Shown here piece by piece: positions 1 to 9,900 of a DNA stretch of 64,000 nucleotides; the first letter of the stretch is position 1; every line of letters starts with the position of its first letter. A program made the position numbers and the translations under genes. The DNA is from Zhongshania aquimaris (GTDB taxonomy: Bacteria; Pseudomonadota; Gammaproteobacteria; Pseudomonadales; Spongiibacteraceae): assembly GCF_019312595.1 (NCBI RefSeq), contig NZ_JAHWDQ010000003.1:248001-312000 (forward strand), given 5' to 3'. The notes under the pieces are model-generated. The model had not been told where the DNA came from and made no database searches. It saw only the letters and a program-made list of their open reading frames with translations.

Positions 1-239
1 AAGTTGGCATCTTCCACCCAATACGGGCGATCGACATTGCCGGGCACTCTCAGCAAACGCGAACGGAAAATAGTGTGCTTGAGCAGACGACGCTCAAAAT
101 TGGCAATAACTCCCTTAAACCGCACAAAACCACCGGGCGCTGTTGACGGGTCATAAATACCGAGACCACCAACATGCTGAGGGGTATTAGGGTGCTCTAG
201 ATTAATAAATGCAGTATCCAAAATACCAAGCTGCTTCAT
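1..239 (-). CDS. WS/DGAT-type wax ester synthase/acyltransferase, N-terminal fragment
   Basis: Reading leftwards from an ATG at 239, the frame stays open to the window edge, giving about 79 residues. The start carries the N-terminal signature of bacterial wax ester synthase/diacylglycerol acyltransferases: an acidic residue near position 8, then PQHVGGL around residues 20-26. In this family the enzyme esterifies acyl-CoA to fatty alcohols or diacylglycerol to make storage lipid. The HHxxxDG catalytic motif lies further in and is outside the window. A good ribosome site (GAGG, 9 nt spacing) supports the start. The abundance of acyl-CoA genes elsewhere in the window fits a storage-lipid organism. 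The product name rests only on the N-terminus. Confidence 0.75.
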   Translation of the reverse strand, partial: MKQLGILDTAFINLEHPNTPQHVGGLGIYDPSTAPGGFVRFKGVIANFERRLLKHTIFRSRLLRVPGNVDRPYWVEDAN

Positions 240-272
240 GCACCAAATCCTCTTATTGTAATCATTGCGTCA

Positions 273-292
273 AGGGTCTGTTCACAGACCCT
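273..292. repeat. Short perfect hairpin AGGGTCTG/CAGACCCT
   Basis: Arms of 8 bp (273-280 and 285-292) enclose TTCA. It lies in the 230-bp gap between the divergent acyltransferase-like gene and the end of trhO. Its left arm and loop (AGGGTCTGTTCAC) recur with one change at 63759-63771. There is no T-tract, so a terminator role is weak. No gene is visible in the rest of this gap. Confidence 0.5.
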
Positions 293-469
293 AGCTCACA
301 GACCAGACAAAACGGGCTATTGAAGCATAGTACATGAATTTAATGAGGATCAAAGTAATTCAAATGAGATATCGCATTGGGGCACAGAAATGTTACTAGA
401 TATACCTGCAAATTCGACTTGCACTCGTATTCAACAGGTATTAGAAGGCTTAACCAACGCGCAGCGTAC

Positions 470-1420
470 TTAAGGTTTCTCTATGCGTGCCTTGCGCTGA
501 CGTGCTGGCGGCGGCGCACCAACGTGCTCTTCGTTTCTTAATCGCGCCAACTCAACCTGCTTTTGGCGATCGCGAAAGCGCTTTTTTTGGTCCTCTGTTA
601 CCACATCAAAACACGCTGGGCAGGTCACACCTTCTTCGTAGTACTCACTAGCTTTATCCGCACTGTTTATTGGCCGGCGACAACCGTGGCAAAGATCATG
701 TTCGCCGATTTGCAGACCATGGGTGACAGCGACGCGGTTATCAAAGACAAAGCACTCCCCCTGCCACAAGCTTTCCTGTTCGGGGATTTCTTCTAGGTAC
801 TTTAGAATTCCGCCCTCTAAGTGGTAAACCTCGTCGAAACCCTCGTGCTTCATAAAGGCCGACGCCTTTTCACAGCGAATACCACCGGTGCAAAACATCG
901 CCACTTTCTTGTGCTTTTGCGGGTCGTAGTGCTCGCGCACATATTCGGGAAACTCTCTAAAACTAGTCGTTTTAGGATCGACTGCGCCGCGAAAACTGCC
1001 AATTTCAACCTCGTAATCATTGCGGGTATCGATAAGGAATACTTCGGGGTCTGAAATCAAAGCGTTCCAATCTGCAGGCTTCACATAGCTGCCCACGACC
1101 TCATTGGGATCAATACCGTCGACCCCCATCGTGACAATTTCTTTCTTCAACTTCACCTTCATTCGGTAGAAAGGTTGGTTCGTGTCGAAGGACTCTTTGT
1201 GGCTGAGATTTGCTAGACGACTGTCTGCACGCAAGTAGTCGAGTACTGTATCAATGCCCTGGCGCGAGCCAGCAATCGTGCCATTTACACCTTCATTTGC
1301 CAGTAGCAGGGTGCCTTTGACACCAGCTTGAATACAAACCTCTAACAGCGGTTCGCGAATCTCGTGGTAATCAGGAATGCTAACAAACTTATATAATGCC
1401 GCGACAACGAACTGATCCAT
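470..1420 (-). CDS. trhO: tRNA uridine(34) hydroxylase TrhO (rhodanese family)
   Basis: This 316-residue protein has the layout of TrhO/YceA: an N-terminal ferredoxin-like domain with a [12 protein letters not shown] segment near residues 37-48, then a rhodanese domain with the active loop CTGGIRC (Cys177, Cys183), and a C-terminal Cys-rich tail (CHGC...CPAC). TrhO makes 5-hydroxyuridine at the wobble position of tRNAs. The start is placed at 1420, where the family begins (MDQFVV). A longer open frame to 1606 would add 62 low-complexity residues and overlap bolA heavily, so it is rejected. The gene follows bolA by 7 bp on the same strand and is probably cotranscribed with it. Confidence 0.93.
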   Translation of the reverse strand: MDQFVVAALYKFVSIPDYHEIREPLLEVCIQAGVKGTLLLANEGVNGTIAGSRQGIDTVLDYLRADSRLANLSHKESFDTNQPFYRMKVKLKKEIVTMGVDGIDPNEVVGSYVKPADWNALISDPEVFLIDTRNDYEVEIGSFRGAVDPKTTSFREFPEYVREHYDPQKHKKVAMFCTGGIRCEKASAFMKHEGFDEVYHLEGGILKYLEEIPEQESLWQGECFVFDNRVAVTHGLQIGEHDLCHGCRRPINSADKASEYYEEGVTCPACFDVVTEDQKKRFRDRQKQVELARLRNEEHVGAPPPARQRKARIEKP

Positions 1421-1427
1421 ATGCTTT

Positions 1428-1754
1428 TTAACCTTGTTCCTTTTTACTGCCACCCAAGCAATTTGGCGACTCGGGGGCCGGCGCCGCTCTGCTCTGCCAC
1501 TCCTCCGGACTGTAGGTGTGCATTGCCAGGGCATGAACCGGCCCGGCCAACTCCTCCGCAAGTAGTTGGTATACACTCTGCTGACGCGCAACTTTGCGCT
1601 TGGCACTGAACACCGAAGCGACGATCACTAACTTAAAATGGGTTTCAGAATTTGGCGGTACGCTGTGCATGTGGCTTTCGTTAACCACTTCGAGGTACTG
1701 CGGGTTTAAAGCCGCAGCCAGCTTACTGGTAATGCTTTCTTGAATAACCGACAT
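1428..1754 (-). CDS. bolA: BolA family transcriptional/iron regulator
   Basis: The 108-residue product matches BolA throughout its core: ESHMHSVP near residues 26-33, [10 protein letters not shown], then [22 protein letters not shown]. BolA proteins act with monothiol glutaredoxins in Fe-S handling and affect cell shape and stress responses. GGAG sits 5 nt before the ATG. The C-terminus after EEW is a short, Ser/Pro/Lys-rich tail as in other BolAs. It leads a two-gene unit with trhO. The gene upstream (TfoX-like) ends 30 bp before it. Confidence 0.92.
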   Translation of the reverse strand: MSVIQESITSKLAAALNPQYLEVVNESHMHSVPPNSETHFKLVIVASVFSAKRKVARQQSVYQLLAEELAGPVHALAMHTYSPEEWQSRAAPAPESPNCLGGSKKEQG

Positions 1755-1784
1755 AGGAACTCCGCGCGTATAAATCGGCGTGTA

Positions 1785-2147
1785 TTATACACGCCTAGTC
1801 GACTTCTTGCCCTTTTCCGCCGCAGCGCGCATTGCCGCGAGATAGGCACGATTCGCCCACACACCCAGCATTTCTGGATCATCCAGCGCTTCTTCAGGTG
1901 TTTGATAATACGACAGTGCGATTTCCTTGTTTCCTCGAGGATACGTAAAAGGCGGCAAACCCAGCGCCTCAAAGTCACGCTTGCTATCGCTATCAATTTT
2001 CAAATATAGGGTGTCTTCCATAATCAAGCCAAACATCAGGCCCTCTAAAAACACGCCGTAACCGCCAAACATCTTGCGACCGACGACTGGACCAATTAAC
2101 TGTAATTGATCCACAAGATAGCTGATAAACGCAGATTGAGATGCCAT
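1785..2147 (-). CDS. TfoX/Sxy N-terminal domain protein
   Basis: This 120-residue protein consists almost entirely of a TfoX N-terminal domain, recognisable from GRKMFGGYGVFLEGLMFGLI (about residues 23-42), DTLYLKID, and YYQTPEEALDDPE. It lacks the C-terminal helix-hairpin-helix half of full competence regulator Sxy/TfoX. Stand-alone N-terminal domains like this are widespread and have no settled function. GGAG lies 7 nt before the ATG. It could be cotranscribed with cobD, which ends 12 bp upstream of its start. A role in competence should not be assumed. Confidence 0.85.
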   Translation of the reverse strand: MASQSAFISYLVDQLQLIGPVVGRKMFGGYGVFLEGLMFGLIMEDTLYLKIDSDSKRDFEALGLPPFTYPRGNKEIALSYYQTPEEALDDPEMLGVWANRAYLAAMRAAAEKGKKSTRRV

Positions 2148-2159
2148 AAAACGACTCCG

Positions 2160-3203
2160 CTAGGCGGCGAGTTCAGCTAAATTGAGCTGGCCTAAACGTT
2201 CGGCCAACACCTCTAAATCGGACGCTAAGCCCCAACGCATATAAGCGAGGTCATCGCATTGATAAACCCGCACTGACAGGCCAACTTGATAGCACTCAGC
2301 TTGCAGGCGTTGAGCGCGGGCCAAGGGCATAATTAAGGTAATGAACAGAGCTGTACTCACACAGCGTACGTCGCAATCGGCGAACGTTGCTGCGAGCAAT
2401 TCTTTTTGTGCCTGAGATGCCTCTGCTAATTTACTCCGCATCTGCCCCTGCCACTCGACATCCGCCAAGGCGCGATGCCCTATCCACTGTGCGGCGCCGC
2501 TCACCGTCCAGGGTCCAAGACGGCGATCTAACTCGGATAATAAATCGGACTCCGCGATCACAAAGCCTAAGCGAAGCCCAGGTAATCCAAAAAACTTGCC
2601 AATTGAACGCAGTAAAACAATACCCGGCTCCCCTGCTAATGCCGATACATCGCTCTCTGGATTGCCGTCGCCAAAAGCCTGATCGACTACAAGCAAGCCA
2701 TTGGCCGGCAAAAGTGAGCGCCAATAACGAATGTCATCTATCGACACTTGCTCCGCACTTGGGTTATTAGGGCTAATGAGCACTAAATGTGTAATGGCGT
2801 CTCGGCGAATTTGCTCGGCTACTGTGTCGCGTTCGCTACAATCAAAGCACAGCACTTCATGCCCCGCCAATTGCCAGCGATAACGGTGTTCTTCGTAGCC
2901 AACCTTTGCTAGCAACACGCGTCCCTTGGCAGCAAGGTAAGGTAATTCTTGAATCAGCGGCTGACTGCCAGCCGTCGCCAATAAGCAGTGTGCCGGTACA
3001 CCATAGTACGCCGCTGCCGCTGACTGTAGCGCCTCACTAAAATACGGCAGTTTTGAGTAGCACTCGACTGGCGGTGTGGGAACCGGCCACAGCCAGGGAT
3101 TCACCCCCGTTGCCAGATCTAGCATTGGCTGAGCGGAAGCACTCGCTGGTATATTGCGCGGATCACCACCGTGACTAGGTGCCACATACCGAGAGTCGCT
3201 CAC
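2160..3203 (-). CDS. cobD: Threonine-phosphate decarboxylase (cobalamin side chain)
   Basis: A 347-residue PLP-dependent fold-type I aminotransferase homologue (called CobC in pseudomonads, CobD in Salmonella). Visible landmarks are LDLATGVNPW near the N-terminus, SPNNPSAEQ, VVDQAF (PLP-pyridine Asp) and RSIGKFFGLPGLRLGF, where the lysine should hold PLP. In the pathway it makes aminopropanol phosphate for attachment by CbiB. The start is chosen at GTG 3203, because it forms a GTGA overlap with the stop of cbiB. The longer frame to 3239 would overlap cbiB by 40 bp. Linkage to cbiB strongly supports the assignment. Confidence 0.9.
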   Translation of the reverse strand: MSDSRYVAPSHGGDPRNIPASASAQPMLDLATGVNPWLWPVPTPPVECYSKLPYFSEALQSAAAAYYGVPAHCLLATAGSQPLIQELPYLAAKGRVLLAKVGYEEHRYRWQLAGHEVLCFDCSERDTVAEQIRRDAITHLVLISPNNPSAEQVSIDDIRYWRSLLPANGLLVVDQAFGDGNPESDVSALAGEPGIVLLRSIGKFFGLPGLRLGFVIAESDLLSELDRRLGPWTVSGAAQWIGHRALADVEWQGQMRSKLAEASQAQKELLAATFADCDVRCVSTALFITLIMPLARAQRLQAECYQVGLSVRVYQCDDLAYMRWGLASDLEVLAERLGQLNLAELAA

Positions 3204-4138
3204 AACAGGCCTCCGACAAGTGCCATAACAACAAGCCACAGCAGTAATTGTTTATTAATCAAGACGATACTACGCTCCAAATCACCCGCTTTAGGTGCCA
3301 CACCACAGCCCAATATCGGTCGCTCTGTGGTTTCGCCGTGATACGTCGCCACGCCACCTAAGTTGATGTTTAAGGCTGCGGCACCGCTGGCCATAACGGC
3401 GCCGGCATTGATGCTTTTCCACCGCCACCCCTGGCTGAACCAGCATCTAAAGCCACGTTTAGACAGCGCTAAAACACTAAACCCAAACGAAGTAAGCTGG
3501 GCGGGAATAAAATTTAACACATCGTCGCTGCGGGCAGCCCACCAACCAAAATAGCGATAGCGGGCATTTTTGTAACCCCACATCGCATCCAGGGTATTAG
3601 CCAAACGATGCAAAACTACCCCAGCAGGGCCAGCTAACACATACCAAAGCATGGACCCAAATAAGGCGTCACTGCTATTCTCTAGACTGGTCTCCAAACC
3701 AGCCGATAGGATTTGGTCGCTGTTTAACTCCGCCGTATCACGACTGACTAGATAGCTTATTTTCAAGCGCGCTTCAGCTAAGTCGTCGGCGGCTAAGGCC
3801 CGATCGACTGGACGAATATGCTCGCACAAACTGCGCCAGCCTATCGCCGAGTAGAGCACAAGGCTATCGACTAAAAACACCAATGGCGCCGAAAATTGCT
3901 GAAGGTAATCACGAAATAAGCACACTAGAATTACCGGTGGCAGAACCAATATGCTCCACGCGAAAACACCTAAGCCGCGCTTCAGCAAATCAGAATTTAC
4001 TCGATTTAAGCCGAGCTCGACCCACTTCGCCAAATACCCAAAGCCTACTAAAGGGTGAAAACGCCGCGGTTCGCCGAAAACACGATCCAAGCACAGCGCG
4101 CTAAACCAAACCATGGCAATGTACATTGCACTACTCAC
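3200..4138 (-). CDS. cbiB: Adenosylcobinamide-phosphate synthase CbiB
   Basis: This 312-residue polytopic membrane protein matches CbiB: LDRVFGEPRRFHPLVGFG near the start, an internal SYLVSRDT motif, NTLDAMWGYKN, and the C-terminal region with GGVATYHGE. It joins aminopropanol (phosphate) to adenosylcobyric acid. The stop overlaps the GTG start of cobD, so the two should be translationally coupled. GTG 4138 is the longest start. ATG 4126 is a possible alternative and no strong ribosome site separates them. No other cobalamin gene and no recognisable cobalamin riboswitch is in the window. Confidence 0.9.
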   Translation of the reverse strand: MSSAMYIAMVWFSALCLDRVFGEPRRFHPLVGFGYLAKWVELGLNRVNSDLLKRGLGVFAWSILVLPPVILVCLFRDYLQQFSAPLVFLVDSLVLYSAIGWRSLCEHIRPVDRALAADDLAEARLKISYLVSRDTAELNSDQILSAGLETSLENSSDALFGSMLWYVLAGPAGVVLHRLANTLDAMWGYKNARYRYFGWWAARSDDVLNFIPAQLTSFGFSVLALSKRGFRCWFSQGWRWKSINAGAVMASGAAALNINLGGVATYHGETTERPILGCGVAPKAGDLERSIVLINKQLLLWLVVMALVGGLL

Positions 4139-4282
4139 TATCCGGCGCTACCCATCAAAACCATCAAAGCGGCAAACGCCTTATTTATGACCATTTGATC
4201 ATTTACACCACAGGATGGGAAATCCATAGCTTACTCATTCACACTGACTGCGACCTAGCTCTGAGAACCCGAGGTCAAAATC

Positions 4283-4375
4283 ATGCAGGCAAACAGCCAC
4301 TGGCAGGACAATCAGCAAAAGCAGGATATTGTGGCGGGGACTTTAATGAACTCTATAAAGGTGGTCAACCGCTAA
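4283..4375 (+). CDS. Possible 30-residue small protein
   Basis: A short open frame starts at an ATG preceded by GAGG at 8 nt spacing, is closed upstream by an in-frame TGA (4262-4264), and ends at TAA 12 bp before the convergent end of the amidohydrolase gene. The peptide is hydrophilic at first (many Gln/Asn, one Trp), then has a short hydrophobic stretch ending in VVNR. It occupies the otherwise empty 249-bp gap between cbiB and the amidohydrolase. I recognise no family. The ribosome site is the only positive evidence, so chance is quite possible. Confidence 0.25.
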   Translation: MQANSHWQDNQQKQDIVAGTLMNSIKVVNR

Positions 4376-4387
4376 GACCATTCAAAC

Positions 4388-5143
4388 TCAGACGCCTAAA
4401 CGATAAAAGGCAGCGGCATTGTCCCAAAGGACTTTTTTAGCGGCAACATCGCCGAGGGCGTTGCCTATAATTTCAATATCAACGGGATTAAAAGCCCGCG
4501 GTGAGCGAGTTGACGGGAGGTCTGTACCAAACATCAAGGCATCGGGATTGATTTCAAACAAGCGCTTTATAGCTTGGCTGACAGCAAAATCGACCCGACC
4601 GAATCCTGTTGCTTTCACTTTGGCACCACTTTCAGCCAGTTGATACAGCAACGGTAAGCCTTCTTTTGATAAACCCAGATGATCAATACTGATGGCGGGA
4701 AGTTTGCAAAGCTTACCAGCAAGATCTGTTAGCGATTTACAATCAGCATAGATTTCAATATGCCATCCCAATAAATCGTATACGCGATGAGCAAACTCAC
4801 ATAGATAGGCGCTACTCTCAGAACCACCACGCCGCAAATTAAATCTCACCGCGCGCACGCCATGGCTGGCAAGCAACAACAGATCTTCATCGCTTACCGA
4901 ATACGGCAGCTGTGTAACGCCAACAAAGGTCGGCCCCAAAGCAGCGAGCGCAGTGATTAAATAACTTTGATCAAAACTCTGAAAGGAACCAGAAACAACT
5001 GCGCCACCGCCAACACCTAAAGCCGCGGTTTGGCCAACATAGTCGTCTACTGTAAACGCATCAGGCAAAAACCCATCATTGCTGACGAGAGGGAACGCGG
5101 GGTCAATAATATGTAGATGGGCATCAAAAATCATGTGCTGCAT
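4388..5143 (-). CDS. TIM-barrel metal-dependent amidohydrolase
   Basis: The 251-residue protein looks like the amidohydrolase-2 family: FDAHLHIID at residues 5-13 supplies the first metal-binding HxH, SIDHLG near the middle a further His, and MFGTDLPSTR near the C-terminus the conserved Asp. Family members hydrolyse or decarboxylate small cyclic or lactone-like substrates. The substrate here cannot be told. The start at 5143 has a strong GGAGGTG site. The longer frame to 5281 would run into the glycosyltransferase gene. It lies 118 bp beyond the glycosyltransferase that follows the bcs operon, same direction, so it may be cotranscribed or simply adjacent. Confidence 0.85.
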   Translation of the reverse strand: MQHMIFDAHLHIIDPAFPLVSNDGFLPDAFTVDDYVGQTAALGVGGGAVVSGSFQSFDQSYLITALAALGPTFVGVTQLPYSVSDEDLLLLASHGVRAVRFNLRRGGSESSAYLCEFAHRVYDLLGWHIEIYADCKSLTDLAGKLCKLPAISIDHLGLSKEGLPLLYQLAESGAKVKATGFGRVDFAVSQAIKRLFEINPDALMFGTDLPSTRSPRAFNPVDIEIIGNALGDVAAKKVLWDNAAAFYRLGV

Positions 5144-5261
5144 ACCGCTCTCACCTCCGCCAGCAGTATTTCCGCCTGCGTATCCGCTACTTTTATTATT
5201 AATTTTTAGGCATTCCGTGAAGCCCATCAACATTCGCAGATTTAAAGGATAAAAGCAATGC

Positions 5262-6584
5262 TCAAAGAACGTCGGTATCAATCGCGGCTAAACGTGTCTT
5301 AGCCTCTATCCACTGGGACATATACTGGTGACTTTTTAAGGTCTGGTGACGCAGCATAATACTATTAAAATGGCTTTGGCGATGCGATTCTAGACGGCTC
5401 AGCAATAGGTCTACACGCTGTTCAAACAAAGGCAAATACACATCGCGATCAAAGCGCGAAGCAATTAAATTTTTACCTGCAAACTGCGCTATCTGCCAGT
5501 CATTTGCTGACTGATATAGCTGTATCGCCGCTGCGGCAAATTGATCTGCAAAGGCATCAGAATATGGTGGCAAACCACCTACCACCGCCCCGCTCCACGG
5601 CATATCACCACCCATTCCCTCGGCACCAATATCACTTGTTACCGATGGCGTACCACACTCCATTGCTTCCAGTAGCTTACCTTTTTGGCCCGCGCCAAAG
5701 CGCAAAGGAGCCAGACATAAACGCGCGCAGCCCACCACCTCGGCTGCACTTTTTGCCCAGCCTTTAATTAAGAACCCGAGTTTGTCATTGTGCAGCTGCT
5801 GGGCCTTAGGTGGTGGATAGGCACCGTAAATATGACACTCAACCTTAGGTAGAGATTGGCGAATTTTGGGCCATATAGCCGTCCGCAAATACTGCACCGC
5901 ATCCCAGTTTGGCGCGTGGCGAAAATTGCCTATCACAACGCAATGTTCACGCCTGTCGAACCCCGACCATGTCGCCACGTCCTCGTCATTCAAGGTCGAA
6001 AGCAAGGGCAAATAATGTAATATGTCAGCTGCTACGCCATAGGTATTTTGCAATAGCACGAGTTCGTATTCAGAAATGATCAGACTGAGATCACAGCGCC
6101 AAATGGCTGCGATTTCACGCTGCGCTAGCTCACTATAAAGATCGCTGCGCTGCACATCGCGACCTTGTTTTAAAGCTTGATGTCGAGCGTGACGCAGGCA
6201 GTGTAAATCTTCGGTATCTAATATACGCAGTGCTGACTCGCAGCTGCGCTCAATACGCCAGCCAAATTGCTCCTCGGTAAAAAACCGATCGAACAACACG
6301 ATATCGGGCTGTAATCCGCTAACAAACTCATCAAAACTCGCGCAATTTAAGACAATGTCTACCGCATTCACGCCCATTTCGCTTAGATCAACACTGTGCT
6401 CGCTGCGCTGAGCCGCGCTCGCGAAGGTCAACCTCGCTCCACGACGCTTAAACACCGAGATCAAATCTATCATTCGACGCCCGGCAGCAGAGGAGTTTGG
6501 CTCGGGCCAAACATAGCCGATAATTAGCACGTTCAAGGACGAATCCGGAGCATCGAGGTTTGCATTATGCGAGAGATCAGTCAT
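5262..6584 (-). CDS. Glycosyltransferase (GT-B, GT1/GT4-like)
   Basis: A 440-residue soluble GT-B fold protein. The N-terminal domain opens with VLIIGYVWPEPNSSAAGRR, a typical donor/acceptor P-loop. Later come LRILDTEDLHCLRHAR, a second Rossmann half beginning HCVVIGNFRHAPNWDAV, and a donor-site segment APLRFGAGQKGKLLEAMECG followed by TPSVTSDIGAEG, which is the GT4-like nucleotide-sugar pocket. No membrane segment is seen. It begins 8 bp after the small lipoprotein gene and lies in line downstream of bcsC, so it may be transcribed with the cellulose operon. Its sugar and acceptor are unknown. Glycosyltransferases of this kind are not part of the standard bcs set. Confidence 0.85.
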   Translation of the reverse strand: MTDLSHNANLDAPDSSLNVLIIGYVWPEPNSSAAGRRMIDLISVFKRRGARLTFASAAQRSEHSVDLSEMGVNAVDIVLNCASFDEFVSGLQPDIVLFDRFFTEEQFGWRIERSCESALRILDTEDLHCLRHARHQALKQGRDVQRSDLYSELAQREIAAIWRCDLSLIISEYELVLLQNTYGVAADILHYLPLLSTLNDEDVATWSGFDRREHCVVIGNFRHAPNWDAVQYLRTAIWPKIRQSLPKVECHIYGAYPPPKAQQLHNDKLGFLIKGWAKSAAEVVGCARLCLAPLRFGAGQKGKLLEAMECGTPSVTSDIGAEGMGGDMPWSGAVVGGLPPYSDAFADQFAAAAIQLYQSANDWQIAQFAGKNLIASRFDRDVYLPLFEQRVDLLLSRLESHRQSHFNSIMLRHQTLKSHQYMSQWIEAKTRLAAIDTDVL

Positions 6585-6592
6585 ATTTTTGC

Positions 6593-6847
6593 TTAATCAG
6601 CCTCGGCGCAATAATTTATAAAACCTTCATTTTCAAGTGCGAAGCCCTGTTCCGCAGCAAGCTCCCAAGGTCGCTCGCATTGCGCGGTATACTCACACCA
6701 TGAATAGCCAGCCGACCGAATACAGCCTTTTACGTCGCGGTCACCGCCAACAACACGTGATTCGGTATTTGATTGATGTGGTAAAGGTTGGTTAGAACAA
6801 GCACTCAGCAGAGTAAACAACGCGAACAGAACAAGTATGGGAAACAT
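6593..6847 (-). CDS. Small Cys-rich lipoprotein
   Basis: The 84-residue product begins with a lipoprotein signal peptide and a clear lipobox LLSAC (Cys17). The mature part is about 67 residues and holds four further cysteines (42, 51, 57, 80) around GCIRSAGYSWCEYTAQC, suggesting two disulfides in the periplasm. I do not recognise a named family. The spacing resembles small Cys-containing periplasmic modules. It sits 71 bp after bcsC and 8 bp before the glycosyltransferase, all on the minus strand. That position makes a role at the cell envelope in exopolysaccharide export or modification plausible, but this is inference from location only. Confidence 0.75.
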   Translation of the reverse strand: MFPILVLFALFTLLSACSNQPLPHQSNTESRVVGGDRDVKGCIRSAGYSWCEYTAQCERPWELAAEQGFALENEGFINYCAEAD

Positions 6848-6918
6848 TTTCTAAACCCTCAAAACAGCAACGACAAACTCAGCCCACTATTTCTAAAGTG
6901 CCTGATGTGCGCAAATAA

Positions 6919-9900
6919 TTAATCAAAATCACTGTAGGGAATTGGCGGCTCCGGTGGCGTCCATATTGGCTGCCAGCGATCATTAAACGTATACTTTGCG
7001 TACATCACCACATGGTTTGGCTCATAAAAATCTGCGCGCTGTATATCTGCAGCCAAACCAACATACCAGCGTTTACTGACTCTCTTTTCCAGAGCAGCCT
7101 CAAGTGAGTAACCAAAACCACCACCGGATGAACTGCCTGTCCCGAGTAGATAAGGCGCATCTTCGCTAGACCAAGAATTGGAGATAGAGGCGCCTAAAAG
7201 ATATGACCATTTAGAACCGTGTCGGCCAAAATATCGAACTGGCAATGACACCGAGATATAATTTTGTGGACTGAAATAAGAACCATGCTGAAGGGTATCT
7301 TCGCTTAAATTTTTGTCGTACTGAAAATGCAATACATTCAAACCAACGCGAAATTTACGATCCTCCTCGTCTATCAACCGATGATAGACACCCCCCAGTA
7401 AACCAATTCGCGTGTTGTCTGCGACCTGATTGCCCGTAATTAAGTGATATTGCAAGCTTGCCCAATAGCCGTTGGCACCACCAAGATCATAGCTCAAGCC
7501 CAATTTTGCACCACTTAGAATGACGCCCCCCCACTCGGCTCCTGCAAAATTAGCGCCTAAGGGCACCTCCATTCCAGCATAGGATAGTGTCGAGCTCACT
7601 TCTGGTCTCTGCGATAAAACCGCATTCCAGCCGACGTCTCCGAGGCTGCCTTTTACTCCTGCACTACCGACAATATTAGACTCGCGAAAACCGATTGGCG
7701 TAGTCCCAATATCGGCATGCCAGGTGTCCGCCTCCCAACCGATACCAATTGCCATACCGCGAGCGGATTCCGAAAATGGTAGGCGCGTTATTGTTGTCGG
7801 TGGCGAGGCACCTGGTTCCAGGTAATCGACTGTGCCAGACTTAGCGCTGACATAATCTACGCGGAATAATAAATGACCATCTAAGGACGGCACTGGCCAG
7901 CGCACTTCTACCGGAATTTGCGATGTCGTATCACTACCGCTACGGAAATTGTGGTCTATACCGAATTTAATGTAGCCGTCACGCCTTTCACGAATGTCAT
8001 CAATCGTCGATTTAACACTACTCGTTAACCAGTAGTCATCGTCAGCTAACTGATAGAGTTGTTTTTGACTCAGCTGCTGTGTTGCTAGAGCTGGGTTGTC
8101 TTCTACCCTCACCTGCTGCAATGCGGCATAGGCATATTTTTCACTGGCATCCCAATCCCGCGCAGACTTTTCCAGCAACATCGCCTGGCGAAGCTGCTGC
8201 GCACTTAGGTCACCCCGGGTTTCTAACAGCGTCATATATCTATCGCGTTCCGATGTCGCATCAGCGTCATGTAGCAGCTGAGCGATGTCTATAATGTCAC
8301 CGGAACTGAGCGAATCACCATCCTGTAGTATTGCATCGCTCTGTGCACTTAGCTCAGCTTGATTGGCCATTTTTACTGACATTTTTAATAAACTAATACG
8401 TGCCGACAATTGACCGGCGCCGGTGTGTTCCGCTGCGCGCTGATACATCGAATACGCAATAATCATATCGCCACGTTCGGTGTAATATTTCGCTCTTGCG
8501 AGATCATACTCAAGGGACAAATCATCTAACTGCGCCTGCTCCGCCGGCGAGTCCGACTCAGCACGCAAACGCTGCTGCCAACGCATAAACTGGTCGAACT
8601 GGTCTAAAGATAATAGTAAACGACCGTAGTCTAATTGCGATTCGAATGCCCATGAATCCTCGGGTACTAATCGGCGCGCGATATCCTCAGCTCGCTCTCG
8701 CTCATCCAGATCAACACACATTTCTGCCAAGCGCAGCAGCGCAATTGCTTGCGACTGGTATTGGCTTATCAACTGATCAAGCTGCCGGCTGCGCTCCACA
8801 GAGTTATCACTAATCGGCGCCTGCATACCCGCCAAATTTTGCTCCAACGATAGGCGCATTAAATTACTTTGCATTGCGGCACTGCGCTGATCAGCGGGAA
8901 TACTCTCCAATACCGACACCGCACGCTTTACATCGCCGCGAGCAGATAAATACAAACCATAGGCAAAGCGCATTTCAGCGCTCTTATCTTTATCTGCCCA
9001 ATCCGCCATAAGGGCATCACCGCGAGCTTGTTCCCCCACTGTTACTAAGCCATTTGCTAAATCAGAACGTTGCCACGGTGACCTTGGCTGCCTCGCAAGA
9101 ACACGATTAATCGCCGCAATGTAGCCGTCGCGATTGCGTTGCGGATTAATTCCGGCAAGCGCTTCCAAGTCTTCGTCAATTCTAAGGATTTGCAATTGCT
9201 CGGCAATACGCCGTCGCTGTGGCGCGGAGTATTCGGTCTCGGCTAACTCCAAGGCTGCCCGACGACCGCTTACTGCTTGGCGCAATTGCACACGACCCCA
9301 CAGTGCGCTGCGATTGCTTGAATCACGTCGCAACGCCTCTAAATAATAAACATCGGCGGTTAATGGCTTAGCGTTCGCAATCGCAAGATCCGCTAAACCA
9401 ACATAGGTTTCCGGATTAGATGGATCGATTTCTAAAGCAATATTCAGCTCTTGTTGGGCCTGCTGATATCTGCCGCTTTTTATATACGCCTCAGCTCTGC
9501 GCAAACTTGACCAATAGCTGCTGGCCTTTATCAAGCTAGCCCATTTGCTATTCATATCTGGATTTTGATTGTAGCGCGCCGCATTCTTGAAATAGTGTAA
9601 GGCACGATCGTGATCCCCACGCCGCATGTATACGGTGCCGACACCACCGTTCACCTCAGCATCTTCACTGCGACCGCGCAAAGCATAGCGCAGCAGCGGC
9701 TCTGCCTCAGTAACTCTATTCGCCTCCAACAAAGCCAAACCTTGTTTTTTTGCTCGGTAATACGGATCCTTCAAACGCTCTCGTTCTTCTGCCTGTAGCT
9801 TTAAGACATTGCGGTAACTATTTTGGATATCGAGATCGGCAGGATAGCGCTCAGCCAAAAGCGCATAGTCCGCCAAGACAGCACTGCCTAGCGGCAAGCG

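Noticed and set aside
1421-1606. N-terminal extension of trhO by 62 residues
   Set aside because: It overlaps bolA on the same strand, is rich in Arg/Pro and is absent from the family; the MDQFVV start fits.
1785-2147. Competence regulator TfoX
   Set aside because: Only the N-terminal domain is present; no competence genes are nearby.
4139-4387. Possible cobalamin riboswitch upstream of cbiB
   Set aside because: Short strings such as GCCACTGGCAGG and GGGAAATCC resemble parts of the consensus, but they are on the strand opposite to cbiB and the remaining conserved boxes are missing.
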